DNA of 21,951 nt, taken from positions 1-21,951 of the forward strand of contig OMVW01000050.1 of assembly GCA_900314595.1 (NCBI GenBank), written 5' to 3'. This document shows, in pieces, positions 17,101 to 21,951 of this stretch (position 1 is the first letter of the stretch; the number at the start of each line of letters is the position of its first letter). The position numbers and the translations under genes were made by a program. Source of the DNA: an uncultured Dialister sp. (GTDB lineage Bacteria; Bacillota; Negativicutes; Veillonellales; Dialisteraceae). A model generated the notes under the pieces. It worked only from the letters and a program-made list of their open reading frames with translations, did no database searches and was not told the DNA's origin.

Positions 17101-17584
17101 TAACCTTTCTCTCAGCGTAAAAGATACGGCAGGCAATGAAATCAAGAGTTCTGTAGATCTCTCCGGTCTCAAAGTCACCGATACAAATACCACCTATGAT
17201 ATGACTGCTGAAGCTAAAGGCGAAAAGGGAACCAGCACCCAGACCACTACCGTTACATTTACAGATAAAACGGATGCCTCCAAATCTACGACTTTCACTG
17301 TAGATAACGATACCCTGAAAAACAACAATAAAGGCCTTACTTTCGACGGAACTACACTTACCATGGATGTGGAAGATACCGCAGGCAATAAAGTCACCGG
17401 TTCTGTAGACCTCTCCGGCCTGAAAGTGACCGATACGAATACCACCTACACCCTGACGGGCAAGGAAAATGGCGACAATACCACTACCCTCACTTTCAAG
17501 GACAGTGATGGAAAGTCCAATGATATGACTACAATACCACTACCCTCACTTTCAAGGGCAGTGATGGAAAGTCCAATGATATGA
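11198..17584 (+). CDS. Giant trimeric autotransporter adhesin, N-terminal part (frame broken near the end)
   Basis: A 2128-residue surface adhesin of the YadA/Hia class (type Vc). It starts with an extended signal peptide region (MNKAYKIIWNKARECYVVVA) and a hydrophobic core ending in SSAFASG (near residue 53). Many head repeats of the pattern ATAIGxxA / SVAIGxxA follow. Three neck motifs with DTDAVNV(S/A)QLK lie near residues 815, 1250 and 1760, and a Thr/Asn/Asp-rich stalk from about 1776. The last codons (TTIPLPSLSRAVMESPMI) are out of frame: a 56-bp tandem duplication at 17475-17586 shifts the frame, and the stop at 17584 removes the anchor and SLH domain encoded at 17587-18765. Removing one copy would give a 2503-residue protein. 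Sequence from the start to about 14.94 kb is AT-rich; the rest is GC-richer. AGGAGGG precedes the ATG. Confidence 0.9.
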   Translation: MNKAYKIIWNKARECYVVVAEFAKTRSKSSSRSLSLLMTTGVLLSLLTSSAFASGTATVTGTSGTDDLVTIQGGTDISVTQNNGVITIGAVYDPTLETLRKYIKFNADYDLGTSLPSVAANSANSFVWGKNAAVSVYSLAEKSEKNIAIGAGSKIFAGNMGNPSKGTGSNTAIGADSSVGSSNNIYGTYDTVVGAGAKAYGGSNVVVGNSQAGLNQQIGTKSDGTKIWANVDNAVVVGSGAAAYSDKATAVGGAAIAGKKPTRTDYTDRSQAENAKITYTTAVGYGAHAFGMNSTAVGAQTVATGQQNISLGSGSEARKDNTMSVGFHAIGGAADATAIGHDAVVFGDGGLAIGHLVFTGMPALEGYRNNNLDESYIASPEGMRIAGDSKIYFRTEDGTVLKYEVKIGQNGEEDGKYYKVKAVQTGNSWKFVKVNAAGEEVSDTSPDAVQYLAKESMTKDTRTSSKVNHIDYFYIAGQESSSKIYPTDEGVAIGTYVSTEGSRAMAIGMSSTAHDANNTALGLYSNTFGKDATAIGHASLSGARGLIETNVNTGEHTVSYQVTKKGISERTTIDGTVVSYDKNFAYEFSDGTNTLKVQNGKIVAVGGTAYTQTGIKLASDNTAVYRDTETGYLYYTKSGAKHLVKPDEDVIINGSGDTLTVSAGKMMLSNGGLAIGSYTHAEGDKSVAFGNASGASGRNSVAIGKFANAYGEGSIAFGSDAVAGAEVTTNVDGHKVLAITNKTGQPVMEDGKHVSGAVAFGNYAHATANNSLAFGTDAEATAKNSVAIGSGSVSDVEDTVSIGSADKTRTIVHVTAGVDDTDAVNVSQLKSKANKNLDNIDSDGKAVIVGLTDVVSGDSIVTVTPNTNADGKKTYTITAAISGDGVVEEGNTGIVTGGTVYDAIQNYDATNGMHYVSINSSVTSAGSNYANDGATGQRAIAIGESATATAKDAVAIGYKAKAEGEGAFAFGEGATSNGKGTVAFTGGNEASGTYSMAWGMNNVAGISADGTETFTGATAFGTGTEARNDGATAMGNWTIAEGQNSVAMGNGARTREDAKASLAMGQDTQAAGTGSFAGGTDSIAGGFNSFAHGYTAEAVGSTAIAMGDDAKAVGDESVALGYNSKAYGDYSVAILGGRTGDGSFEYDDDTGEYDVDVTDNAIGAFAAGFGSVAMKDYTVAIGRHATVENDQSIALGEDATVVADSSVALGYGSVATEENVISVGHKAGDPTYNVGTYSAALNRKIVNVAEGVDDTDAVNVAQLKKVADSVDTAKTHYYSVNSPKQADNYNNDGATKDYALAAGPAAKADGIGAVAIGHGAVSGSIDGAIAIGENALIKHSNGNPPNSGSGDVAIGSNSYIDNYVNQGGSVAIGKNAKVENMAGSQERIFAFGQTKWNQSSFWGMYYGAAIPEDPSKAVSSIAIGDNTYARTGSVMIGPHNYNGDLGDKTVNMEEKHKLGVDVFATTIGANSYTNGAFATNTGAYNIISGSYSGGNSDSSKASQNFGATITGSLNSIESSKAGNFSGIANSIVGVANRTNNSNGSLIFGAGNVITNSITDLDGTQEVADSAKKFQQNLIDSVKAAESGGAALAIGGSNTIDYAQKSQVMGVGNTLKGEDGNISKFNFIDGYKNSAEKVNNVYIIGANNTVKNGNNNIVFGDKRTMDGQSENIIIGSGEGDDGLATTVSKAIIIGKKANATTEGGIAIGENSVASTAAGEIGYDLRKDGQSSETSAIWKATNAAVSVGNGKTLTRQITGVAAGTEDTDAVNVAQLKKARYTAGTNVSIDANNVISAVDTKYTAGTNVKIDENNVISAVDTDTTYTAGDNVTIDADNKISATDTKYELSSSTKGNTTTISLKDKAGNDAGSAEVKNDTLQAGTSGLSLNGTELSMAVTDTAGNTVSGKVDLKKIKSAVDTDTQYELSGEKKGNTTTISLKDKAGNAAGSATITDANDTLDKTSEGLKLDGNNLSLSVKDTAGNEIKSSVDLSGLKVTDTNTTYDMTAEAKGEKGTSTQTTTVTFTDKTDASKSTTFTVDNDTLKNNNKGLTFDGTTLTMDVEDTAGNKVTGSVDLSGLKVTDTNTTYTLTGKENGDNTTTLTFKDSDGKSNDMTTIPLPSLSRAVMESPMI
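15134..15325 (+). repeat. Adhesin head direct repeat, copy B
   Basis: The partner of 10007-10216 in the same orientation, 5.1 kb downstream and in frame within the giant adhesin. After it the sequence is GC-richer and continues as adhesin head (VENMAGSQERIFAFGQ), where copy A continues as flotillin. Confidence 0.85.
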
Positions 17585-17709
17585 CTGTTGCCACGAAGGA
17601 TACGAATACCACCTACACCCTGACGGGCAAGGAAAATGGCAACAATACCACCACCCTCACCTTCAAGGACAGTGATGGAAAGTCCAATGATATGACTGTT
17701 GCCACAAAG
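17432..17709 (+). repeat. Two 111-bp stalk repeats
   Basis: Two units of 37 codons (DTNTTYTLTGKENG, then NTTTLTFKDSDGKSNDMTVATK) lie in tandem, 17432-17598 and 17599-17709. They differ at a few bases. The first unit carries the extra 56 bases that break the frame. Confidence 0.85.
17475..17586 (+). repeat. 56-bp tandem duplication causing a frameshift
   Basis: 17475-17530 and 17531-17586 are identical except for one base (GGACAG versus GGGCAG). Both start ACAATACCAC and end GATATGACT. Because 56 is not a multiple of three, the reading frame changes and a TGA is met at 17582-17584. Confidence 0.95.
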
Positions 17710-18765
17710 GATACCAGAAATACCCTGAAGGCAGGAGGCCATATTTCCCTGGCTGAAAAAGGGCAGGATGATGGAAGCACGGAATACACGGTTTCCGTCA
17801 AGGCAGATGGAAAAGTCGCTTCCGGCGATACCGGCCTTGTAACAGGCGATACAGTTTCCAAAGAAACCCGCACTGCATCTGATGGTTTCGTAACAAAGAC
17901 CTCCTCCACTGCCGGTGAAAATATCCTGGCTCTGGATAAACGGGTAAAGACCAACGCAGACAATATCAACAATATCAACCAGACGGTAAACAATATGGGC
18001 AGCCGGATCAATAAACTGGGCACCCGGATCAACAAAGTCGGTGCCGGTGCAGCAGCCCTGGCAGCTCTCCATCCGCAGGATTTCGACCCGGATGACAAGT
18101 GGGATGTGGCAGCGGGCTACGGCAACTATAAAGATGCCAATGCAGCCGCTGTGGGCGCATTCTATCATCCGAATGAAGATACCATGATCTCCGTAGGCGG
18201 TTCTTTCGGCGGAGGAGAAAACATGGTGAACGCAGGGGTTTCCGTGAAACTGGGCCAGGGCAACCACGTGACCACTTCCCGTGTGGCTATGGCCAGAGAA
18301 ATTCTGGATATGAAGCAGAAGATGGAAAAACTGGAAGCCCAGAACCAGTACCTCATGAAACGCCTGGGCGCAGCGCCGGAAGGAGCTCTCAAAGACGTGA
18401 ACTTCCCGGACGTTCCGAAAGATCACTGGGCATACCAGTACGTGAAGACCCTCGCCGATAAAGGCTACATCGAAGGCTACCCGGATGGAGAATTCAAGGG
18501 CGACCGCGCAATGACCCGCTACGAATATGCGGCAGTCATCTACAGAGCCCTCCAGAACGGTGCACCGGTGGATGACAAGATGGCAAAGGTCCTCGATGAA
18601 TTCGAGCCGGAACTGGACCACATCCAGAAAGCTGCAAGATTCCGCGTAGACCGCATCTCCGGCAAGGACGAAGACAGAGGCAAGGTAGAAAGAGTCAGAG
18701 TCAATAACGAAGAAGAAGAAAGGGACGTCTACGGAGGAAAAATTCCGGCGGCTTTGAAGAAATGA
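17581..18765 (+). CDS. C-terminal part of the adhesin: stalk, YadA anchor, coiled coil and SLH domain
   Basis: This is the displaced 3' part of the giant adhesin rather than an independent gene: its first ATG is internal to a stalk repeat and has no ribosome site. Along its 394 codons are stalk repeats (1-125), a coiled neck (NADNINNINQTVNNMGSRI, about 122-140), and the YadA-type outer-membrane anchor (INKVGAGAAALAALHP to VNAGVSVKLGQ, about 147-226). Then come a coiled coil (EILDMKQKMEKLEAQNQYLM, about 240-259), one SLH domain (FPDVPKDHWAYQYV to TRYEYAAVIYRAL, about 275-325), and a charged tail. In Negativicutes such SLH domains bind peptidoglycan from the periplasm, so the protein would link cell wall, outer membrane and exterior. 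In the frame present here it is separated from its secretion signal. Confidence 0.85.
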   Translation: MTVATKDTNTTYTLTGKENGNNTTTLTFKDSDGKSNDMTVATKDTRNTLKAGGHISLAEKGQDDGSTEYTVSVKADGKVASGDTGLVTGDTVSKETRTASDGFVTKTSSTAGENILALDKRVKTNADNINNINQTVNNMGSRINKLGTRINKVGAGAAALAALHPQDFDPDDKWDVAAGYGNYKDANAAAVGAFYHPNEDTMISVGGSFGGGENMVNAGVSVKLGQGNHVTTSRVAMAREILDMKQKMEKLEAQNQYLMKRLGAAPEGALKDVNFPDVPKDHWAYQYVKTLADKGYIEGYPDGEFKGDRAMTRYEYAAVIYRALQNGAPVDDKMAKVLDEFEPELDHIQKAARFRVDRISGKDEDRGKVERVRVNNEEEERDVYGGKIPAALKK

Positions 18766-18773
18766 GAGATTAG

Positions 18774-18813
18774 CGGTTAGTGGTTAGTGGTTAGTGGTTA
18801 GTGGTTAGTGGTT
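18774..18813. repeat. Heptamer tandem repeat (GTTAGTG)n
   Basis: Five to six near-perfect copies of GTTAGTG lie between the adhesin stop codon and its terminator. The same word occurs at 9267-9290, and relatives at 364-421 and about 5787-5795. Confidence 0.9.
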
Positions 18814-18825
18814 CAAAGTGAAAAG

Positions 18826-18858
18826 GAGCCCGTTTCCGGATTGGAAGCGGGCTCTTTT
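18826..18858 (+). terminator. Intrinsic terminator of the adhesin
   Basis: GAGCCCGTTTCC pairs with GGAAGCGGGCTC (one G-T pair) with a short loop, then TTTTAT. It closely resembles the terminator at 9298-9329. Confidence 0.88.
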
Positions 18859-18924
18859 ATCATGCACTTTCATTTGTTCCTTCCATGGATCAACCTTATT
18901 TGTGCCTCAAAAGTCTCTCGAGGA

Positions 18925-18968
18925 GGCTTCCCCTCCGGGGAAACTGACTGCGAGGCAGACTGAAAGGG
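18925..18968. repeat. Degenerate solo end of the palindromic element
   Basis: GGCTTCCCCTCCGGGGAAAC followed by TGACTGCGAGGCAGACTGAAAG matches the element end read in reverse (GGCTCCCC...GGGGAGC then TCTGCGAAGCAGACTGAGG) with scattered changes. No core or second end is nearby, so it is a decayed fragment. Confidence 0.5.
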
Positions 18969-19007
18969 CAAAGACGGTTTCTGTCAGGAATTCTTATGAG
19001 AAACGAA

Positions 19008-19031
19008 AAATGACGCCCTTTGAGGCGTCAT
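19008..19031 (-). terminator. Intrinsic terminator of the TetR gene
   Basis: On the minus strand ATGACGCC-TCAAAG-GGCGTCAT is followed by TTTTT, 13 bases after the stop codon. Confidence 0.85.
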
Positions 19032-19043
19032 TTCTATTTCCTT

Positions 19044-19676
19044 TTATTTCCCTTCCGGTAAAGGGATTTTCGTTCCATTCTTTACTGTTTCGCAGCCGGC
19101 AATGATGAAGCGCATCATTTCTTTCTGCAGCTTGTACCAGGTCCGGTTCTTTTCCCAGCCTGTTTTCTGGTTGATGGACATGGAGCCGTTGAGGATGAAC
19201 CAGAAGAGCATTTCCAGTTCTTTGTCGGAAAGAGATCCGCCGTGGAGGAGTTCCACGAAAAGGTCTTTCCTTTTCTGGAAGATGAGCCTCACGGTCCGCT
19301 GGCTGATGAAGGGATCTTTCAGGAGCGGGATGAACTTCGGAAAGTCCACGAACCGGTGCCAGATGGGAAATTCACTCTCGTGACTGATGAATTCGTCCAG
19401 GTCACCTATATTGGCCAGTTCCCATAAATGGCCAATCGAAAAAGAGTAGTCTTTTGGCAAAGAACCGTCCAAGCAGGTCAAAGCGTTCTCGATGGTCTTG
19501 TCAAGAAGGTCGTAAATATCATAAAAATGGGCATAAAAAGTGCTCCGGTTGATACCTGCCTCGCGGCAGAGTCCGGTAATCCGGATCTTATCAAACGGGG
19601 TCTCTTCAAGCATGTGCAGAAATGTTTCTCTGATATGTTTTTCTGTTTCTGATCTGTTTCTTTTTTCATCCTTCAT
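19044..19676 (-). CDS. TetR/AcrR family transcriptional regulator
   Basis: A 210-residue one-domain repressor type protein. The N-terminal helix-turn-helix spans about residues 10-56, with ITGLCREAGINRSTFYAHF as the clearest match to the TetR recognition region. The C-terminal half is helical and would hold the ligand and dimer surfaces; its end resembles the group whose C-terminus follows the DhaS type. The ligand is unknown. Start ATG at 19676 has AGGCGGTGA about 8 bases upstream. It lies on the same strand as, and downstream of, a broken MATE efflux gene, so it may once have controlled that pump; a hairpin at 19789-19821 now separates them. Confidence 0.87.
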   Translation of the reverse strand: MKDEKRNRSETEKHIRETFLHMLEETPFDKIRITGLCREAGINRSTFYAHFYDIYDLLDKTIENALTCLDGSLPKDYSFSIGHLWELANIGDLDEFISHESEFPIWHRFVDFPKFIPLLKDPFISQRTVRLIFQKRKDLFVELLHGGSLSDKELEMLFWFILNGSMSINQKTGWEKNRTWYKLQKEMMRFIIAGCETVKNGTKIPLPEGK

Positions 19677-19717
19677 TTAAACTATCACCGCCTGAAATCT
19701 TTCTCAACCTAGATGAT

Positions 19718-19756
19718 AGCATACATTAAAATGATAAAACATCATCAGTATACATT
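19718..19756. promoter_or_regulatory. Repeated AG(C/T)ATACATT sites upstream of tetR, possible operator
   Basis: AGCATACATT (19718-19727) and AGTATACATT (19747-19756) are direct repeats 29 bases apart, each preceded by a GATGAT or ATCATC word. An exact inverted copy, AATGTATACT, lies at 19886-19895 over the end of the MATE remnant. Binding by the adjacent TetR protein is inference only. Confidence 0.35.
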
Positions 19757-19788
19757 TTTTGTCGATTCTATCGAATACTACAAGTATG

Positions 19789-19823
19789 AAAGAGCGTCCT
19801 TTGACGTAAAAGACGCTCTTTTT
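19789..19823. terminator. Hairpin with T-tract between tetR and the MATE remnant
   Basis: AAAGAGCGTC (19789-19798) pairs perfectly with GACGCTCTTT (19812-19821), 13-base loop. The plus strand continues TTCTG after a T-run; the minus strand reads CTCTTTCAT. It could stop minus-strand transcripts from the MATE gene before tetR. Confidence 0.6.
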
Positions 19824-19893
19824 CTGTTTCTATATCGATTTTACCACGTTTCACGCCCGATGGTAACGGGCCGCTATTTCAAAAAAATGTATA

Positions 19894-20166
19894 CTATTTC
19901 CCCCGGAGCAGTTTTTTCCTTATCAATAAGAGATACATGGTGCAGATGGAAACCTGGACGATGGAGGAAAGAGGATTGGCAAGGCCTATATGAAATACGG
20001 TGACCGGCTCCATCTGAGAAAAGAGCCAGGAGAGAGGCATGCGGAAGCAGAGGGCGCCGATGATTCCCTGGGCCATGACGAATTTCGTCTTTTCACAGCC
20101 ATTATAGAAGCCGAAGAAGCAAAGGGGCATAAATATAGGCCCTTCCGTGAAATCCGTGCGCTTCAT
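19894..20166 (-). pseudogene. MATE family efflux pump, internally deleted remnant
   Basis: Only 90 codons remain where MATE pumps have about 450. The first residues (MKRTDFTEGPIFMPL) are a typical MATE N-terminus. The rest (FGFYNGCEKTKFVMAQGIIG, then ALCFRMPLSWLF and HIGLANPLSSIVQV) matches the last two or three transmembrane segments. The junction lies near 20120-20127, and about 1.1 kb appears to be missing, in frame. The promoter, leader, attenuator and AAAGGAG ribosome site are intact, so it may still be expressed as a small membrane protein without transport function. An alternative, that this is a genuine small protein, is unlikely given the two ends of one family. Confidence 0.75.
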
Positions 20167-20181
20167 AAAAACTCCTTTAAT

Positions 20182-20225
20182 AAAAAACCGGATAAGACCA
20201 GGCCTACGCCTGACATCTTATCCGG
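20182..20225 (-). terminator. Attenuator/terminator in the leader of the MATE gene
   Basis: On the minus strand CCGGATAAGA pairs with TCTTATCCGG (10 bp), with an inner CAGGC/GCCTG stem, followed by TTTTTT. It sits between promoter and ribosome site, so it must be relieved for the pump gene to be transcribed. Confidence 0.85.
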
Positions 20226-20276
20226 TCAGTCTCCAAGACAAACCTCCGATGACCCATTCCTCCACTATCGGATTCG
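20226..20276 (-). promoter_or_regulatory. Structured leader; candidate guanidine-IV (mepA motif) riboswitch
   Basis: Between a consensus promoter and the attenuator lie two small hairpins on the minus strand: TCCGAT/ATCGGA (20245-20272) with the 16-base loop AGTGGAGGAATGGGTC, and GTCT-TGG-AGAC (20229-20239). An alternative pairing GGTCA/TGACC could compete. The class IV guanidine riboswitch (mepA motif) is known to precede MATE genes in Firmicutes as two stem-loops followed by a terminator; the assignment rests on this context and layout, since I cannot match a consensus from memory. Confidence 0.45.
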
Positions 20277-20282
20277 TGACGT

Positions 20283-20311
20283 ATTATAGCGGATTGATTG
20301 GGGATTGTCAA
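20283..20311 (-). promoter_or_regulatory. Consensus sigma-70 promoter for the MATE leader
   Basis: Minus strand TTGACA (20306-20311), a 17-base spacer and TATAAT (20283-20288): a perfect match to the consensus. Predicted start near 20276. Confidence 0.92.
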
Positions 20312-20335
20312 ATCTAACACGAAACAAGATATTGC

Positions 20336-20428
20336 CAAACCCATGAAAATTTGGAGTCACTTTCGATGGCTGCCTGTAGAACAACCCCTCAGTCTGCTTC
20401 GCAGACAGCTCCCCAACCTTGGGGAGCC
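20336..20428. repeat. Right half of a palindromic element
   Basis: Starts inside the core (CCCATGAAAATT, GAGTCACTTTCGATGGC) and continues through CTGTAGAACAACCCC, the GTCTGC-TTC-GCAGAC hairpin and the complete GCTCCCCAA/TTGGGGAGC hairpin. The left half is missing. Confidence 0.8.
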
Positions 20429-20495
20429 TGAAACGATAGCATGCTGATGGTTAGCATGCATATCGACTCCGCCCCTTCAGGTCGAAACGTTCAAG

Positions 20496-20653
20496 CCCTC
20501 CCAAGTTTTGGGAGGGTGCCTGAGCGCAGCGAAGGCGGGTGGGTTGATCTTCAGGTACATGTCGATTTTGCTGCACAAAAAATCATAAGCCGGGCCCATG
20601 AAAATAACAACCCCTCAGTCCGCTCCGCGGACAGCTCCCCAACCTTGGGGAGC
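20496..20653. repeat. Palindromic element, short core
   Basis: Left hairpin CCCTCCCAA/TTGGGAGGG (20496-20516), GGGTTGATCTTCAGG, a core shortened by about 30 bases (AAAATAACAACCCC), GTCCGC-TCC-GCGGAC, and the right hairpin GCTCCCCAA/TTGGGGAGC. A linker with a GCATGCT...AGCATGC hairpin precedes it. Confidence 0.85.
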
Positions 20654-20721
20654 CTGAAACGATAGCATGCCAAAGGTTAGCCAACATATCGACTCTGTCC
20701 CTTCAGGTCGAAACGTCAAAG

Positions 20722-20908
20722 CCCCCCAAGTTTTGGGAGGGTGCCTGAGCGCAGCGAAGGCGGGTGGGTTGATCTGCAGGTACATGTCGATTTTGTTGCA
20801 CAAAAAATCATAAGCCGGGCCCATGAAAATTTTGAGTCACTTTCGATGACTGCCTGTAGAACAACCCCTCAGTCCGCTTCGCGGCCAGCTCCCCAACCTT
20901 GGGGAGCC
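20722..20908. repeat. Palindromic element, full core
   Basis: Left hairpin (20722-20741), GGGTTGATCTGCAGG, a full core of about 75 bases ending CTGTAGAACAACCCC, then both right-hand hairpins. The linker after it (20909-20975) is type II, like those in the left array, whereas its neighbours carry type I linkers. Confidence 0.85.
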
Positions 20909-20975
20909 TGAAACATTTCGATGCTTACGGATAGAGACGAATTGACGATAAACATACAGGTCGTTACCGTCCAAG

Positions 20976-21633
20976 CCCTCCCAAGTTTTGGGAGGGTGGC
21001 GCCGTAGGCGACGGGTGGGTTGATCTGCAGGTACAAAGCACAATTGAGCATTAAAATCAAACCTGAAATTCCGCCGGATCTTTTCCCAATCTGTAGTGCA
21101 TGGTTTTTGCAATATCCAGACATACATTCCTGAAATTATATTTCACCTGCCTGTTGGAGTACCTTATGACGAGGAACCCGTTGGCTTCCAGTCTTTCCGT
21201 ACGGGGGATATCATACTTCCGGCCGTTTTCATCATAGTGCTGAAACCCGTCAACCTCTATGATGAGCCTTGCACGGGGGCAGCAGAAATCGACAATATAC
21301 CCCGCTTCCCTCTTTTGCCGGGTCACTTTGATTCCACGATCCGAGTAACAGGGCTTCAGGAAATCATACCAGAGATGGTTCTCCATTTTCGTCTGATTCT
21401 GTCGAAGTTTGTGCTGATATTCTATGAGCTTTTTATCTTTTTCCTCATCCATAAGAATCACTCCTTTCTGAAGAAAATTCTCTATATGCTCAGTATATCA
21501 GAAAACATTTCAGTCAGATATAAATTAAATCTTCCATTCGGCTCGCATTTTATGGTCAATCCCATTTGTCACGCTGACCGTTTGTACAACCCCTCAGTCT
21601 GCTTCGCAGACTACTCCCCAACCTTGGGGAGCC
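20976..21633. mobile_element. Palindromic element carrying a DUF559 nuclease gene
   Basis: The left end is the usual hairpin (20976-20996) and GGGTTGATCTGCAGGTACA (21017-21035). The right end is TTTGTACAACCCC (21582-21594), the AGTCTGC-TTC-GCAGACT hairpin and CTCCCCAA/TTGGGGAG (21614-21631). Between them, in place of the 75-90 base core, lie about 545 bases with one nuclease gene. I cannot see target-site duplications. Confidence 0.6.
21057..21452 (-). CDS. DUF559 domain endonuclease (Vsr/PD-(D/E)XK-like)
   Basis: A 131-residue protein of the DUF559 family, small nucleases related to the very-short-patch repair (Vsr) and restriction enzyme fold. Visible family features are the N-terminal helix NQTKMENHLWYDFLK, the basic strand KVTRQKREAGYIVDFCC (D of the IVDF motif), the catalytic-looking IIEVDGFQH, and RTERLEANGFLVIRYSN near the C-terminus. 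The likely active residues are the D of IVDF and the E and D of IEVD. A GTG exists at 21461, but ATG at 21452 has AAAGGAG 8 bases upstream. The gene sits entirely between the two ends of a palindromic repeat. An extended -10 (TGATATACT, minus strand near 21493-21501) may drive it. Confidence 0.85.
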   Translation of the reverse strand: MDEEKDKKLIEYQHKLRQNQTKMENHLWYDFLKPCYSDRGIKVTRQKREAGYIVDFCCPRARLIIEVDGFQHYDENGRKYDIPRTERLEANGFLVIRYSNRQVKYNFRNVCLDIAKTMHYRLGKDPAEFQV

Positions 21634-21700
21634 TGAAACGATAGCATGCTGATGGTCAGCATGCATATCGACCCTATCCCTTCAGGTCGAAACGTTCAAG

Positions 21701-21872
21701 CCCTCCCAAGTTTGGGAGGGTGCCTGAGCGCAGCGAAGGCGGGTGGGTTGATCTTCAGGTACATGTCGATTTTGCTGCACAAAAATCATAAGCCGGGCCC
21801 ATGAAAATTTTAGTCTCTTCCGATGGCTGCCTGTAGAACAACCCCTCAGTCCGCTTCGCAGACAGCTCCCCA
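21701..21872. repeat. Palindromic element, right end truncated
   Basis: Left hairpin CCCTCCCAAGTTTGGGAGGG (21701-21720), GGGTTGATCTTCAGG, the full core, CTGTAGAACAACCCC, GTCCGC-TTC-GCAGAC and GCTCCCCAA, after which the matching arm is missing. A linker with a perfect GCATGCTGA/TCAGCATGC hairpin (about 21644-21664) precedes it. Confidence 0.85.
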
Positions 21873-21951
21873 ATTACACATATCGGCGCCGTTGCCACCG
21901 TAAATAAAACCGGTGGGAGTTCAATTTTTCTGTATAATTGGGTTAGCGGCA
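21873..21951. other. Window end, no recognised feature
   Basis: After the truncated element the sequence changes to unrelated DNA containing TGTATAAT near 21931-21938, a possible -10 without a clear -35. Any gene it serves lies outside the window. Confidence 0.3.

Noticed and set aside
20441..20665. Small open frames within the palindromic elements on either strand
   Set aside because: They are translations of repeat DNA, differ from copy to copy and have no ribosome sites.

Overview
The window most likely comes from a Negativicutes bacterium (Veillonellales; Dialister-like is my best guess, not proven). Two genes begin with the extended signal peptide of trimeric autotransporters. One of these adhesins ends with a YadA-type anchor followed by a coiled coil and an S-layer homology (SLH) domain, a layout typical of diderm Firmicutes. 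Most of the window has balanced to GC-rich coding sequence (GCC/ACC/ATC codons). A block from about 10.2 to 14.9 kb is clearly more AT-rich (GGT/GCT/ACT codons).

Layout. (1) 64-5605, minus strand: a conserved housekeeping cluster read right to left: HAD phosphatase, rapZ, yvcK, whiA, then a secreted protein of unknown function, all overlapping or a few bases apart. A separate DUF951 gene lies beyond. (2) 6124-7326, plus: an MFS transporter. (3) 7471-8205: an array of palindromic, hairpin-rich elements. (4) 8489-9256, plus: a secreted protein with a chagasin-type (I42) inhibitor domain and a C-terminal region resembling a protease propeptide, with a strong promoter and terminator. (5) 9836-18765, plus: a rearranged surface-adhesin locus. 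Its first gene is a chimera of an autotransporter N-terminus and a flotillin C-terminus. The second is a giant trimeric autotransporter whose frame is broken by a 56-bp tandem duplication just before the membrane anchor and SLH domain. (6) 19044-20311, minus: a TetR-family regulator and an internally deleted MATE efflux pump remnant that keeps a consensus promoter, a structured leader and an attenuator. (7) 20336-21872: more palindromic elements of the same family, one of which carries a DUF559 (Vsr/PD-(D/E)XK-like) nuclease gene exactly where the others have a short core.

How the parts fit. The cluster at the left is a translationally coupled core operon. The adhesin locus looks like a mosaic: a roughly 200-bp head segment occurs as a direct repeat at 10007-10216 and 15134-15325, bracketing the foreign-looking block with the flotillin tail, its terminator, an overlapping promoter and the start of the second adhesin. 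The palindromic elements with an embedded nuclease are the best candidate for an undescribed mobile or repeat-spreading system. The flotillin chimera and the 56-bp frame switch are the best candidates for surface-antigen variation.
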